64,000 bases of DNA, from the NCBI RefSeq assembly GCF_009707865.1, contig NZ_WMBA01000036.1, forward strand, positions 1 through 64,000. Reading direction: 5' to 3'. A program made the position numbers and the translations under genes. This document shows, piece after piece, positions 1 to 7,783 of the stretch; the first letter of the stretch is position 1, and every line of letters begins with the position of its first letter. The notes beneath the pieces are model-generated. The model was not told the origin of the DNA, ran no database searches, and was given only the letters and a program-made list of their open reading frames with translations. This stretch comes from Amycolatopsis pithecellobii. GTDB lineage: Bacteria; Actinomycetota; Actinomycetes; Mycobacteriales; Pseudonocardiaceae.

Positions 1-536
1 CCGCCCGCCCGCTCGAACTGTGTCATCGCAACCGTCGCGCCGAGCAAGGTGGCCGCTGCCTCCGAAGCGGTGACGCCGTCGGGCACCACGCGGACGTTCG
101 CCTCCGGGACGCAGACGTACTCCGCATCGGCGCCCGGACGATGAGTACCGATCAGCTGAGCCGTCGGTGACAGCTCCGGGAAGCCCGCGCGAGCCATTTC
201 TTCCTGCTCGTCCACGATCAACGGGAAGGAGGCGACGCGGTCGCCCACTTCGACGGTGGTCACGCCAGCTCCGGTCGCGGCGACCAGGCCCGCGTGCTCA
301 GCCCCCAGAACATGGGGAAACGTGAACCGCGCCCACGGATGCCTTCCGGCCCGCGCCACCACATCGAGCAGTCTCCCGACCGACACGGCGGCGACTTGTA
401 CCAGCACCTCGTTCTTTCCCGGGCGTGGAGTCGGCACTGACTCCACGCGGAGGACCTCCGGAGGGCCGAACTCCCGCAGCACGGCGGCGCGCATTTCCCG
501 CGGTATGGGCCGAACAGCAGGCCAGTCCATCTGCAT
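1..536 (-). CDS. Zinc-type alcohol dehydrogenase / quinone oxidoreductase (partial, N-terminal part)
   Basis: This is the N-terminal ~178 residues of a medium-chain dehydrogenase/reductase, running off the left edge of the window. The GroES-like domain is readable: MRAAVLREFG start region, then PRPGKNEVLVQV, GAEHAGLV, VGDRVASF and, near the edge, VCVPEANVRVVPDGV followed by the beginning of the Rossmann domain. The usual catalytic-zinc cysteine region is not clearly conserved, so a zinc-independent quinone-oxidoreductase-like enzyme is as likely as an alcohol dehydrogenase. ATG codons lie at 536, 530 and 494. The first is used here because it begins 14 bases after the stop of the extradiol dioxygenase gene, which implies the same transcript. 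The family assignment is firm, the substrate unknown. The neighbours suggest a reduction step in aromatic ring catabolism. Confidence 0.75.
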   Translation of the reverse strand, partial: MQMDWPAVRPIPREMRAAVLREFGPPEVLRVESVPTPRPGKNEVLVQVAAVSVGRLLDVVARAGRHPWARFTFPHVLGAEHAGLVAATGAGVTTVEVGDRVASFPLIVDEQEEMARAGFPELSPTAQLIGTHRPGADAEYVCVPEANVRVVPDGVTASEAAATLLGATVAMTQFERAG

Positions 537-549
537 CAGAAGTATCCGA

Positions 550-1458
550 TCAGTGATCCATCAGCGACGGGTTGATGGGACCCCAGATGTTGACGGCAGC
601 GAGATCCACCTCCCATGTCTTGGGGTACTGGGGGAAATCCTCGTGCCAGGGGCGCGGCTCGAAGTATCCCTTCGACTCGTCCACGATCTGGTCGATCTGG
701 GTGAACAGCTCGATGAGGTTGCCGTCGGGATCCTTGTGGTAGGTGAAAATGTTGTGCCCGGCGCCGTGGCGGCCCGGACCCCATTCCAGCGGATGACCGT
801 TCTTGCCCAGGTGATCCAGCATCGACTGGAGGTGGTTCAGATCGCGCATCTCGTACGCGACATGGTGCATCCCGGTGTACTTCGACGAAGCCAGGAAGTT
901 CGCCGCGTGGTGGTCGGTGTTGCAGCGAAGAAAGACGAAGAAGTCGCCGATCGTGTCTGACCACTTGAAGCCCAGGAGATCTTCGTAGAAGGACTGAAGC
1001 TTGTTCAGGTCGGGGACGAACGCGGCGATGTGGCCGAGTTTGGTCGGCCGGAGCGGGGAATAGCCGCTGATCCCGCTCGTCGACTGGGCGTCGAAGAGGT
1101 GCAGTTTCGTTCCCGTATCGGGCTCGGACAGTACGAGCACGTCGGGCGTCGACGGCGCGATGTCGCTGCGCCGGTCGACTTCGATTCCCGCGGCTTCCAG
1201 GCGGCGGGCCGCGTCCCCGAGGTCGCCCCAGACTTCGTAGCCGACCTCGGTGCGGTTTCGGGCCTCCTTCGCTCGCCGCAGCACCACAGCGTGGTGATCG
1301 AAGCTCGGGCTCAGGTACGCCTCGTCGTTGCTCTTTTCCACGAGGACGAAGTCGAGCATCTCGGTGTAATAGGCGATCAGCCGGTCCAGGTCGGGCGTCT
1401 CGAAGCTCAGATACCCGACCTTGGAAACCGTGGCCGGCGTGTCCTGCTGGTGAGGCAT
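550..1458 (-). CDS. Type I extradiol (catechol 2,3-) dioxygenase, VOC superfamily
   Basis: A 302-residue two-domain vicinal-oxygen-chelate protein, the usual length for class I extradiol dioxygenases. The first half (VGYLSFETPDLDRLIAYYTEML) and second half (LGHIAAFVPDLNKLQSFYEDLL) are the repeated modules. The three Fe(II) ligands expected for the active C-terminal module are visible: His in LGHIAAF, His in GMHHVAYEM, and Glu in DPDGNLIELF. Such enzymes open catecholic rings next to the diol. The ATG at 1458 is chosen because AAAGGA lies upstream and because the VOC domain begins right after it; the frame stays open far upstream, into the antisense of the monooxygenase gene. It is flanked by a flavin monooxygenase (upstream) and a dehydrogenase (downstream) on the same strand, fitting a hydroxylation then ring-cleavage sequence. 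The exact substrate cannot be read from sequence. Confidence 0.9.
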   Translation of the reverse strand: MPHQQDTPATVSKVGYLSFETPDLDRLIAYYTEMLDFVLVEKSNDEAYLSPSFDHHAVVLRRAKEARNRTEVGYEVWGDLGDAARRLEAAGIEVDRRSDIAPSTPDVLVLSEPDTGTKLHLFDAQSTSGISGYSPLRPTKLGHIAAFVPDLNKLQSFYEDLLGFKWSDTIGDFFVFLRCNTDHHAANFLASSKYTGMHHVAYEMRDLNHLQSMLDHLGKNGHPLEWGPGRHGAGHNIFTYHKDPDGNLIELFTQIDQIVDESKGYFEPRPWHEDFPQYPKTWEVDLAAVNIWGPINPSLMDH

Positions 1459-1496
1459 GGTTGAGGTGGTCCTTTCAATCATTTCCGTACGGGAGA

Positions 1497-2651
1497 TCAA
1501 AGTTTCGAGTCGACCCGGAGTGCCTCCTGCTCGGCGTCGTACTCCGAGATCCAGCTCGGATCGAACAGTCCGGTGGGTCGCTGCTCGCCGTCGGCGAGCG
1601 GGAAGGCGTGATGAAGAAACTGTGCGTTCCGGCGGGAAGCGAGCTGCACCTGAGTCGCCCGGGGCAGCCGGAGCCGCTCGTATTCCTGCAGGCGATCGGG
1701 CACGTCCTCGGGCTTCGCACCCTCGAGGAGAACCGCGAGCGCGAAGGCGTCTTCGATGGCCTGACCAGCGCCTTGCCCGGCGTGGATGAGCATGGGATGT
1801 GCCGCGTCCCCCAGTAGCGCGATGCGGTTGCTGACCATCCGTGGCAGCGGGGAACGGAAGTAGAGGCCCCAGCGGAAGGTGCCGGCGACCCGGTCGATGA
1901 CCGACATGATGACCGGATCCCAGTCGAGGAACTCGCGACGGAGATCGTCCTTGTCCGCCTCGGCGAACCACGACTCGTCAGGCAACCCGTCGGTCGGGGT
2001 GACGCCGACGAAGTTGATCTGACGGCCCGCCGATACCGGGAACGCCAGGAAGTACTTCTCGCGGTTGGTCCATACGCCGCCCCGGCCGAGGATCGGGCTG
2101 TCCGTGTCCTCGGCCGGCACCAGGCCCCGATACGCGACAAGGTTCGAGTAGACCGGCGGGGCCGGCGGTACCACGGCCCCCTGGGCGACCGACCGGATGC
2201 CGTCCGCCCCCACCAGGAGATCCACCTCCTCGTCCGGCCCGCTGGAAAAGCGAAGCCGAACCGACGTGGGCGATTCCTCCACCGCCTCACATCGCCGGCC
2301 GAGTCGTACCGAATCCGAGGGCACCAGCCCGGAGATCGTGGACAGCAGTTCGGCCCGGTGGAAGAAGTAGGCGGGCGTGCCGTCACTGCTTTCACCCGCG
2401 AAATCGCCGATCCAGTTCCCGTGCTGATCGAGAACCTCGCGCTGGCGCCGGACCGCGCCGATCTCCGCGAGCCGGTCGCTGATGCCCAGCCTGCGCAGGA
2501 GGCGAACAGAGTTCGGCCACGATGCTATCCCGGCACCCACCTCCTTGATCTCCGGCGCCTGCTCGAAGACCACCACTTCGTGACCACGTCGCGAAAGTGT
2601 CGCGGCCGCTGTGGCGCCGCCGAGCCCCAGTCCGAGAACGCCAATACGCAT
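1497..2651 (-). CDS. FAD-dependent aromatic monooxygenase (salicylate/3-hydroxybenzoate hydroxylase type)
   Basis: A 384-residue group A flavoprotein monooxygenase. The N-terminal GxGxxG nucleotide fold is GLGLGGATAAATLSRRGHEV with the acidic ribose-binding residue in VVVFEQ. The DG motif is GADGIRS at about residue 160, and the second FAD motif is LLGDAAHPMLIHAGQGAGQA near residue 275. These enzymes use NAD(P)H and O2 to hydroxylate an aromatic ring, typically beside a carboxylate or hydroxyl group. It lies between the bicupin gene and the extradiol dioxygenase gene, ending 38 bases before the latter starts, so it probably supplies the diol for ring cleavage. The start is an ATG with AGGCAAAG-like purines upstream. 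Whether the ring is salicylate-like or heterocyclic is not determined. Confidence 0.88.
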   Translation of the reverse strand: MRIGVLGLGLGGATAAATLSRRGHEVVVFEQAPEIKEVGAGIASWPNSVRLLRRLGISDRLAEIGAVRRQREVLDQHGNWIGDFAGESSDGTPAYFFHRAELLSTISGLVPSDSVRLGRRCEAVEESPTSVRLRFSSGPDEEVDLLVGADGIRSVAQGAVVPPAPPVYSNLVAYRGLVPAEDTDSPILGRGGVWTNREKYFLAFPVSAGRQINFVGVTPTDGLPDESWFAEADKDDLRREFLDWDPVIMSVIDRVAGTFRWGLYFRSPLPRMVSNRIALLGDAAHPMLIHAGQGAGQAIEDAFALAVLLEGAKPEDVPDRLQEYERLRLPRATQVQLASRRNAQFLHHAFPLADGEQRPTGLFDPSWISEYDAEQEALRVDSKL

Positions 2652-2695
2652 ATCTTTGCCTCCTCTCCGAGCCAGTCCTCTGCTCCGGAAATTTG

Positions 2696-3460
2696 CTAGA
2701 AGTTGTTGCCAGTCAGCTCGAAATTCACGCCGTAGTCGGGGGGCTCGCCGGCAACCGGGTGCGGCGTGAGCAGGGCCAGGTGGCGCTCGGTCACGCTTCC
2801 CTCGTTCCAGTTTCGGTGTGGCACCCCGGCCGGCAGCACCACGAGGTTCATCGGGGGGACGCTGTAACGTTTGCGCCCGACTTCCAGTTCGAGGACACCG
2901 TCGAGCACGAAGTAGAACTGGTCGAAATCATGAATGTGCCACGGAAGCTTCTCGCTGCCCGCGTCAACCTCGTTCATCCGCAAAGAGATGTGCCGGCTGC
3001 CAACAGTCCGGTCGGCCAGGACAAAGCTGCGGAATCCCGGCAGAACCTCATCCCCCACGACATCGCCGACCGCGCGCACAAAGCCGGTGCCAGGGCCCCC
3101 GGTGACATCGGCGTCGACATCGACCGCCACCGTGCCCATCGTCGAAGGCGCGGGGACTATCAGGTCGAGATGCCACTCTTCGGCCGCGTCGGGATAACTG
3201 TTGCTGTGCGGCGTCCCCTCCGGAATGAAGACCACGGAATCTGCTGCGACGTCGTGATGTTCTCCGTTCAGCTCGAGGTCCATTCGCCCCTTGAGAACGT
3301 AGTACAGCTGGTCGGCGTGGTGCCGGTGCCGGGGAAATCCGCTCACTACACCGGGCGCGCGGCAACCCACGATGAGACAGCTTTCCATGTCCGCCAGGAC
3401 GGTGTAGTCGAAGCGGTCTTCCGCGAGCTTCGATGGGACGAACTCTCGCACGAACTCCAT
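2696..3460 (-). CDS. Bicupin-domain protein (putative aromatic-ring or small-acid metabolising cupin)
   Basis: A 254-residue protein with two tandem cupin barrels. The first has HRHHADQLYYVLKG with a second motif VFIPEGTPHSNSYP; the second has HIHDFDQFYFVLDG with VVLPAGVPHRNW. Each barrel therefore keeps the metal-binding histidines (HxH...E/Q and the later H). The layout resembles gentisate/1-hydroxy-2-naphthoate dioxygenase-like or 3-hydroxyanthranilate-like bicupins, but nothing fixes the reaction, and an isomerase or non-catalytic role is possible. The ATG at 3460 is preceded by AAGGAG at ideal distance, so the longer open frame to 3481, which would overlap the DUF3500 gene, is unlikely. 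Its position between DUF3500 and a ring hydroxylase gene supports a role in the same catabolic operon. Confidence 0.8.
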   Translation of the reverse strand: MEFVREFVPSKLAEDRFDYTVLADMESCLIVGCRAPGVVSGFPRHRHHADQLYYVLKGRMDLELNGEHHDVAADSVVFIPEGTPHSNSYPDAAEEWHLDLIVPAPSTMGTVAVDVDADVTGGPGTGFVRAVGDVVGDEVLPGFRSFVLADRTVGSRHISLRMNEVDAGSEKLPWHIHDFDQFYFVLDGVLELEVGRKRYSVPPMNLVVLPAGVPHRNWNEGSVTERHLALLTPHPVAGEPPDYGVNFELTGNNF

Positions 3461-3477
3461 GGCTCTCCTTATCGGTT

Positions 3478-4716
3478 TCACCCGTCGTGGAGGTGACGGT
3501 GATGGCTCGAGTAGTGCTGACGCAGCAGGTCCTTGCCGTAGTCATTTCCGTTGGGCGTTCGCACCACGGTGTGCACATGAAAGTTCGCCGCATCGTCGTT
3601 GGCGAGGAAGACCCCTGGATGGTGGTCGAACTCGATCAGGATGACGGGACTGTGGATCCGGTAGTAGAACGTCTCCCGTTGGTCAGGGTCGCCGACCCAC
3701 GCGAAGAAGGTGTCATCGAGGTGCCGGCGTACCTGCTCAAGGCGGTTCCGCGCCTGCTCCGCGGGACCGAGCCCGACGTAGGTTCCCACCAGCTCCAGCA
3801 GCAGCTCACCCGCGTCGGAGCCGAACTCGGCCGCACGAATGCCCTGGTAGGGCAGGACAAGGTTGTCGGCGCCGGTAGTTGCTCTCATCCGTCCTTCGGT
3901 CGGATGATTGAGCTCGGCCGGAAGATCCTTGGTCTTCATCGAAGAGAAAATCGTCGCGCGTTCCCGCTGTCCGGCTCGGAGGGAGGCCATGAGGTCGCGC
4001 GCGATTCGGGTCTCCTCGTCGAACAGTCGCCGGCCTGCCCACGGACCGTCGTCTGCCACGGCGGGCTCTGCCCCCAGGAAAGCGGGGGTCAGCACCATGC
4101 GCCCGCGCACCACCAGACAATGCAGGTCGAGATGATGGCCTGCCAGCTGCCAGCCCCACGGCTCGGTTTCGGACGGAACTCCGAAGACGGTGAACCGGTA
4201 CATCCACTCCTGAAGCGTCGCCGTGTAGTCATCGATGAGTTCTCCCAGGATCTGGTTGAACAGCATCACGGTCCGGGTTCGCTCGTAGCCCTCGACGCTG
4301 AGGCTCGCGCGCAGTACGGCCAGTGCCGCGTCTCGCTGGGTATGCGACATATCCGCAAGCAACAATCCGTGAGGGCGCCAGGTCGGGTACGCGTTCGTCC
4401 ATAGCCGCCACTGCTCGGCGTCGGTGCTCAGCTGACCGGCGGTCCGCTCGAGCGGTTTCAGGCCGGCCAGATAGTCCGCTGCCGCGGCGACCATCGTCGC
4501 GATATCGGCCTCGGGCCCACCCTCGAGGGAGAACAGTCCACTTTGAACTGTCCCGTCGCTGGTGATGCCCGAGTAGGGAGCAAGGGCATTGCGGTGGACG
4601 TTGTCCATGACAGCGAGAAGTTCCGGAGGCAACTTGTCCCTCACGAATACGTCCCGATCGAGGGGGAAGATCCCTGATGGTCGCGGGGTCACCCCCCGGA
4701 AGGAGCGAGCCGCCAT
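3478..4716 (-). CDS. DUF3500 domain protein
   Basis: A 412-residue protein recognised as DUF3500 by the conserved C-terminal block HSPVILIEFDHHPGVFL, then HVHTVVRTPNGNDYG and KDLLRQHY. The family is of unknown function and widespread in actinobacteria and plants; members often sit beside oxidoreductases and hydrolases. The histidine-rich motif (FDHHPG and HVHTV) suggests a metal site, which is inference only. No signal peptide is evident at the start (MAARSFRGVTPRPSG). It is the first intact gene of the leftward catabolic operon, 17 bases ahead of the bicupin gene, and is preceded only by decayed genes. Location near aromatic-degradation enzymes is the only functional hint. Confidence 0.85.
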   Translation of the reverse strand: MAARSFRGVTPRPSGIFPLDRDVFVRDKLPPELLAVMDNVHRNALAPYSGITSDGTVQSGLFSLEGGPEADIATMVAAAADYLAGLKPLERTAGQLSTDAEQWRLWTNAYPTWRPHGLLLADMSHTQRDAALAVLRASLSVEGYERTRTVMLFNQILGELIDDYTATLQEWMYRFTVFGVPSETEPWGWQLAGHHLDLHCLVVRGRMVLTPAFLGAEPAVADDGPWAGRRLFDEETRIARDLMASLRAGQRERATIFSSMKTKDLPAELNHPTEGRMRATTGADNLVLPYQGIRAAEFGSDAGELLLELVGTYVGLGPAEQARNRLEQVRRHLDDTFFAWVGDPDQRETFYYRIHSPVILIEFDHHPGVFLANDDAANFHVHTVVRTPNGNDYGKDLLRQHYSSHHRHLHDG

Positions 4717-4779
4717 CGCGCACCTCTCTTCTTTTCAGTGACAGGTCCTGTCGAATGGGAACTACGAGGTGCTCACGTG

Positions 4780-5130
4780 TGATTCGCCGGGTAACCGGTA
4801 TCCGCGGATAAGGCAGGTGGTGCATTCCGGTTTCCAGGATGATCCGGTCGACATCCTCGTCGGTCGGGTTCGCCACGCCAGGGTTGACCAGGCGCCTCGT
4901 CATCTCGTTTCGAGTGAGCTTGGTGTCCACCATGCCAGGATTGATCGCGTTGACGGTGATCTCGTGCGGCCCCAGCTCCTTGGCCGCGGTTTTGACCAAG
5001 CCGATGAGCCCCCCACTTGGACGCTACGTAGTTCGCCATGGTGTGGGTCCCGGTGCGGCCCATTCCGGACGCTGTCGTGATGATGCGGCCATATTTCCGT
5101 TCGATCATGTACGGGAAGACCTCGTCCTGC
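4780..5130 (-). pseudogene. Short-chain dehydrogenase remnant (truncated both ends, one frameshift)
   Basis: Fragments of a classical SDR, probably mycofactocin-type, can be read in two frames. The first frame gives MIERKYGRIITTASGMGRTG and TMANYVASKWG (active-site Ser and YxxxK). The second gives LIGLVKTAAKELGP, ITVNAINPGMVDT and PTDEDVDRIILETGMHHLPYP. The frame changes within a run of six G residues at about 5011-5016; five would restore it. The N-terminal Rossmann half is missing, with an in-frame stop upstream of the MIERKYG segment. The usual C-terminal end after HHLPYP is also lost, replaced by unrelated sequence. So even if the homopolymer is a sequencing error, the gene is truncated and not functional. 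It is on the same strand as the downstream catabolic genes. Confidence 0.75.
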
Positions 5131-5182
5131 CCGACGTATGGTCCTCCTTGACCTCAACAAGTTTGGCAAAAGTTTTCGCCGA

Positions 5183-5517
5183 TCAGCTCGAAACAAGTTT
5201 GGTGAAGATTCGCCCGGCCGCGGCCGGGTCGAAGTATTCTTCGAAACGATGGACCTGGCCCCCGGAAATCTCGAGGAACACGGCTATCTCCAGGCTGCAC
5301 TCATCGCCGTCGGGAAGCGACCCGCGTAGCTCTCGATATTCGCGTGAATCAGTTTGAGCGTCTCGAGGTTGTCCGCACGCGACTGCTCACCATTCCCGTC
5401 GTTATGCCATATCTTCGCGTCAACCGCCAAGATGCGCTCCAGTGTCTGGAAGTCCCCGGATTCGAAACTGCGAAAGAATCGCTCCGCGACCACCAGACCC
5501 GCCTCAGCACCCGACAT
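5183..5517 (-). pseudogene. SnoaL/NTF2-like protein, frameshifted
   Basis: The N-terminal half starts at an ATG (5517) with AAGGAG upstream and reads MSGAEAGLVVAERFFRSFES, then LAVDAKIWHNDG and TLKLIHANI. The C-terminal half continues in another frame as EYRELRGSLPDGDECSLEIA and FLEISGGQVHRFEEYFDP, ending at the stop at 5183. Joined, they form a ~111-residue SnoaL-like nuclear-transport-factor-2 fold, typical of small polyketide-cyclase or isomerase-like proteins in catabolic clusters. The frame change is near 5330-5340, without an obvious homopolymer, so a real lesion is plausible. It would be the promoter-proximal gene of the leftward operon. It faces the GntR gene across the operator. Confidence 0.7.
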
Positions 5518-5620
5518 GGCCCGGACTCCTTCCCTAGTGCCTCGCTGCACCCATGTCCCACGCCGCGCGCGGTGGAGCACCGTCCGGTGCGGCGCGGGGC
5601 AAGCCCTTGCTTCGACAGAC

Positions 5621-5651
5621 TCTATAGACTTTCGCTCTCGAAGTCTATAGA
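5621..5651. promoter_or_regulatory. Perfect 11-bp inverted repeat, probable GntR operator
   Basis: TCTATAGACTT (5621-5631) and AAGTCTATAGA (5641-5651) are exact reverse complements separated by 9 bases. Each arm itself contains the self-complementary core TCTATAGA. The element lies in the 167-bp divergent region between the leftward catabolic operon (start 5517) and the rightward gntR gene (start 5685), so autoregulation and control of the operon by that GntR protein is the natural reading. This is inference; no binding data can be seen. Confidence 0.65.
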
Positions 5652-5684
5652 CCTTGCGTGGCCAGTATTCGATAATCTGGTGTC

Positions 5685-6437
5685 ATGGCCCCCCAGCACG
5701 CTGCGACGCCGGACGTGTCGAAGACGTCGAGGAACTCCCCCAAGGCGGTCTACCAGGAGCTCAGAAGGATGCTGCTCGACGGCGTGATCCCGCCCGGTGA
5801 GGCCGTGTCACAGGTTCAACTCGCGAAGCAGCTCGGGGTGAGCACGACCCCCATGCGGGAGGCGATGCGGCTGCTCGAGGGTGAAGGATTGCTGGTCTTC
5901 GAGCCCAACCGGCGCATGCGTGCCTCGCCGATCAGGCCGGCCGACGTCGATTCGACGTTCGCCAGCCGGATCGCTCTCGAGTCGGTAGCCATCCGGATCA
6001 CCGTCCCGTTGCTGGAAACCCAAGATCTGGAGGACCTGAACGCGAGGTTGAGTGAGATGGACGAGGCGCGGGAGGCGCGAGACATCGATTCGTGGGACTC
6101 GGCGCATCAGGCGTTTCACGCGCTGCTGGTCAGCCGCGTCGGTGATCCGATGAACCGCGCCGTCCGCTGGCTGGCCGACCAGACGGAGCGCTTCCGCCGG
6201 ATCGGTTTCGGTGCCGCGGCGCCGACCATCTGGGAGTCCACCATGGCCGAGCACAGGCAAATCGTGGAGTCGTGCAGGTCGCAGGACGCGACCAGCGCGG
6301 CACGTCTTTTGGGGACCCACTTCGGTCATGCGGCCTTGGCTCTGTTCGAGCAATGGAGCCTGGAGCACGAGCCGGCCGAGGTTCGTGCGGCGATAGCCGC
6401 GCTGGACAGCGCACCGGCGGGAGGTCACCGGCCGTGA
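5685..6437 (+). CDS. GntR-family transcriptional regulator (FadR/VanR type, FCD domain)
   Basis: A 250-residue regulator. Residues ~20-85 form the winged helix: KAVYQELRRMLLDGVIPPGE, then QLAKQLGVSTTPMREAMRLL and the wing GLLVFEPNRRMRASP. Residues ~95-230 are an all-helical FCD effector domain, with conserved histidines in HQAFHALLV and in AEHRQIVESC plus HFGHAALAL, as expected for a metal-dependent carboxylate sensor. Proteins of this type repress catabolic operons and release DNA on binding an organic acid. It is divergent from the 5517-1 operon with a perfect palindrome between, which makes that operon its likely target. It converges on the LysR gene, overlapping its end by 13 bases. Confidence 0.92.
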   Translation: MAPQHAATPDVSKTSRNSPKAVYQELRRMLLDGVIPPGEAVSQVQLAKQLGVSTTPMREAMRLLEGEGLLVFEPNRRMRASPIRPADVDSTFASRIALESVAIRITVPLLETQDLEDLNARLSEMDEAREARDIDSWDSAHQAFHALLVSRVGDPMNRAVRWLADQTERFRRIGFGAAAPTIWESTMAEHRQIVESCRSQDATSAARLLGTHFGHAALALFEQWSLEHEPAEVRAAIAALDSAPAGGHRP

Positions 6438-7408
6438 GCCGCGGTCGGCTGGACGGCCGCCAGCCTCAGTTGCGTTCGTAGCCAACCACGGGCGGGGTCC
6501 CGTGCAAAGCGCGGGTTGATGATCAGATCCAGCCGCAGCGGCGGAATTTCCACCGGCGGCTGGAAGACCCTGATCAGTCTCGCCCGGCTGAATTGGACCG
6601 CCAGCCGCTCCTGGATCAGCGCCACGCATGCCGTTTGCCCGAGCAGGATGGGCAACAGCCCGAAGTCATGACTTCGTAATCGGATGGTGTAGGTGATTCC
6701 GGCGGCGTCGAGCAGGGAATATGCGGGGATGCGCCCACCGTTCGTCGTCTCGAAGACGATGTGTGGCAGTGACTGGAACTCCTCCAGCGAGATGGTGTTA
6801 CCGGCCACTCGCACGTCCGGCGCGGTGGCGACCACCCACCGGTCGTAGTAGAGAGGCTCTCTGGGCAGCTGCGAAGCCACCATCTCGCCGGCGATCGCGA
6901 TGTCGAGTTCCGGGCTGTCGAGAAGGTCGTCTTCGTGCTCGATCGGAGGGCGCAGCTGCAGCGAGGCCAACGGCGCCTCACGCTCGAAGCCGGCCAGCAG
7001 CCGCGGAAGTAGCACCATCGCGGTGGGAGACGTCGCCGAAATCCGGAAGGAGCGGGTGGATGTCGCGGGATCGAAGTCCTGACGCGCGAAGACATCCCGG
7101 GAAAGATCGTGCAGCACCCTGGTGAGCGGCTCGATGAGATCACGGCCGCGCGCGGTGAGCTCCAGTGACTTGCCGACGCGTACCAGAAGATCGTCGTCGA
7201 ACAGCTTGCGGCACCGAGCCAGGACGTGGCTCATGGCCGGCTGCGAGAGTCCCATTCGATCCGCGGCCCTGGTCACGCTGCGCTCCTCCAGGAGCAACCT
7301 CAGCGGCAGCAGCAAGTTGAGGTCGATGGCCACGAGGCCGTCGAGGCCCGAGCTGCTCGAGCCGACCGCGATCGGCCGCGCGCCACCGTCCTCCCGCTCC
7401 GCCTGCAT
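6425..7408 (-). CDS. LysR-family transcriptional regulator
   Basis: A 327-residue LTTR. The N-terminal winged helix reads LNLLLPLRLLLEERSVTRAA, then MGLSQPAMSHVLARCRKLFD and LLVRVGKSLELTARG. The periplasmic-binding-like effector domain follows, with FRISATSPTAMVLLPRLL and PLYYDRWVVA. It is of the NodD/LinR-like subgroup judged by the LNLLLPLRLLLEE opening. The ATG at 7408 is supported by GGAGG seven bases upstream; the frame is open much further but that extension has no family similarity. It is downstream of the FAH-family gene on the same strand, with a 375-bp gap, so it may control the FAH and hydantoinase-like genes. Convergent with gntR. Confidence 0.9.
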   Translation of the reverse strand: MQAEREDGGARPIAVGSSSSGLDGLVAIDLNLLLPLRLLLEERSVTRAADRMGLSQPAMSHVLARCRKLFDDDLLVRVGKSLELTARGRDLIEPLTRVLHDLSRDVFARQDFDPATSTRSFRISATSPTAMVLLPRLLAGFEREAPLASLQLRPPIEHEDDLLDSPELDIAIAGEMVASQLPREPLYYDRWVVATAPDVRVAGNTISLEEFQSLPHIVFETTNGGRIPAYSLLDAAGITYTIRLRSHDFGLLPILLGQTACVALIQERLAVQFSRARLIRVFQPPVEIPPLRLDLIINPRFARDPARGWLRTQLRLAAVQPTAAHGR

Positions 7409-7783
7409 CTTGCGTCCTCCGCTGCTCGCTTCCCGCGCCGGCTTACCCGGAAATCTCTTCCAGTGTGCGCTGCTGGTCCGGAACGCGGTGCCGCGACGGG
7501 ATTCGGCGCCTCCAGGACATGTCCCTTTTCCCGGGCTTCCCAGCCGGCGCGCCGACTCGGGCAACACGAAGAATGTGCCCGCACCGACGAAGGACGCCAA
7601 GCGGACGTGAAAGCGCCCCGCCGGGATGCGGTCGATCCGGGTCGCGGTCAGTGGCGGCGACATGATTTCGCCGACGGCGTCTGCCCCGGGGGATTCGGGC
7701 CGGTCGAACGAGATGGCGTGGATGGCCCCGTTGCCATTAGCCCCTCCCGGAGTCGAAGGTGGCTGTGCGGGTTGCGGCGGGAC
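7409..7783. other. Intergenic stretch, no gene recognised
   Basis: A 375-bp region between the start of the LysR gene and the end of the FAH-family gene. Open frames run through it on both strands, but none has a recognisable domain, and a ribosome binding site is seen only for LysR at its right-hand edge. It presumably contains the lysR promoter. I see no convincing palindrome. Confidence 0.4.
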
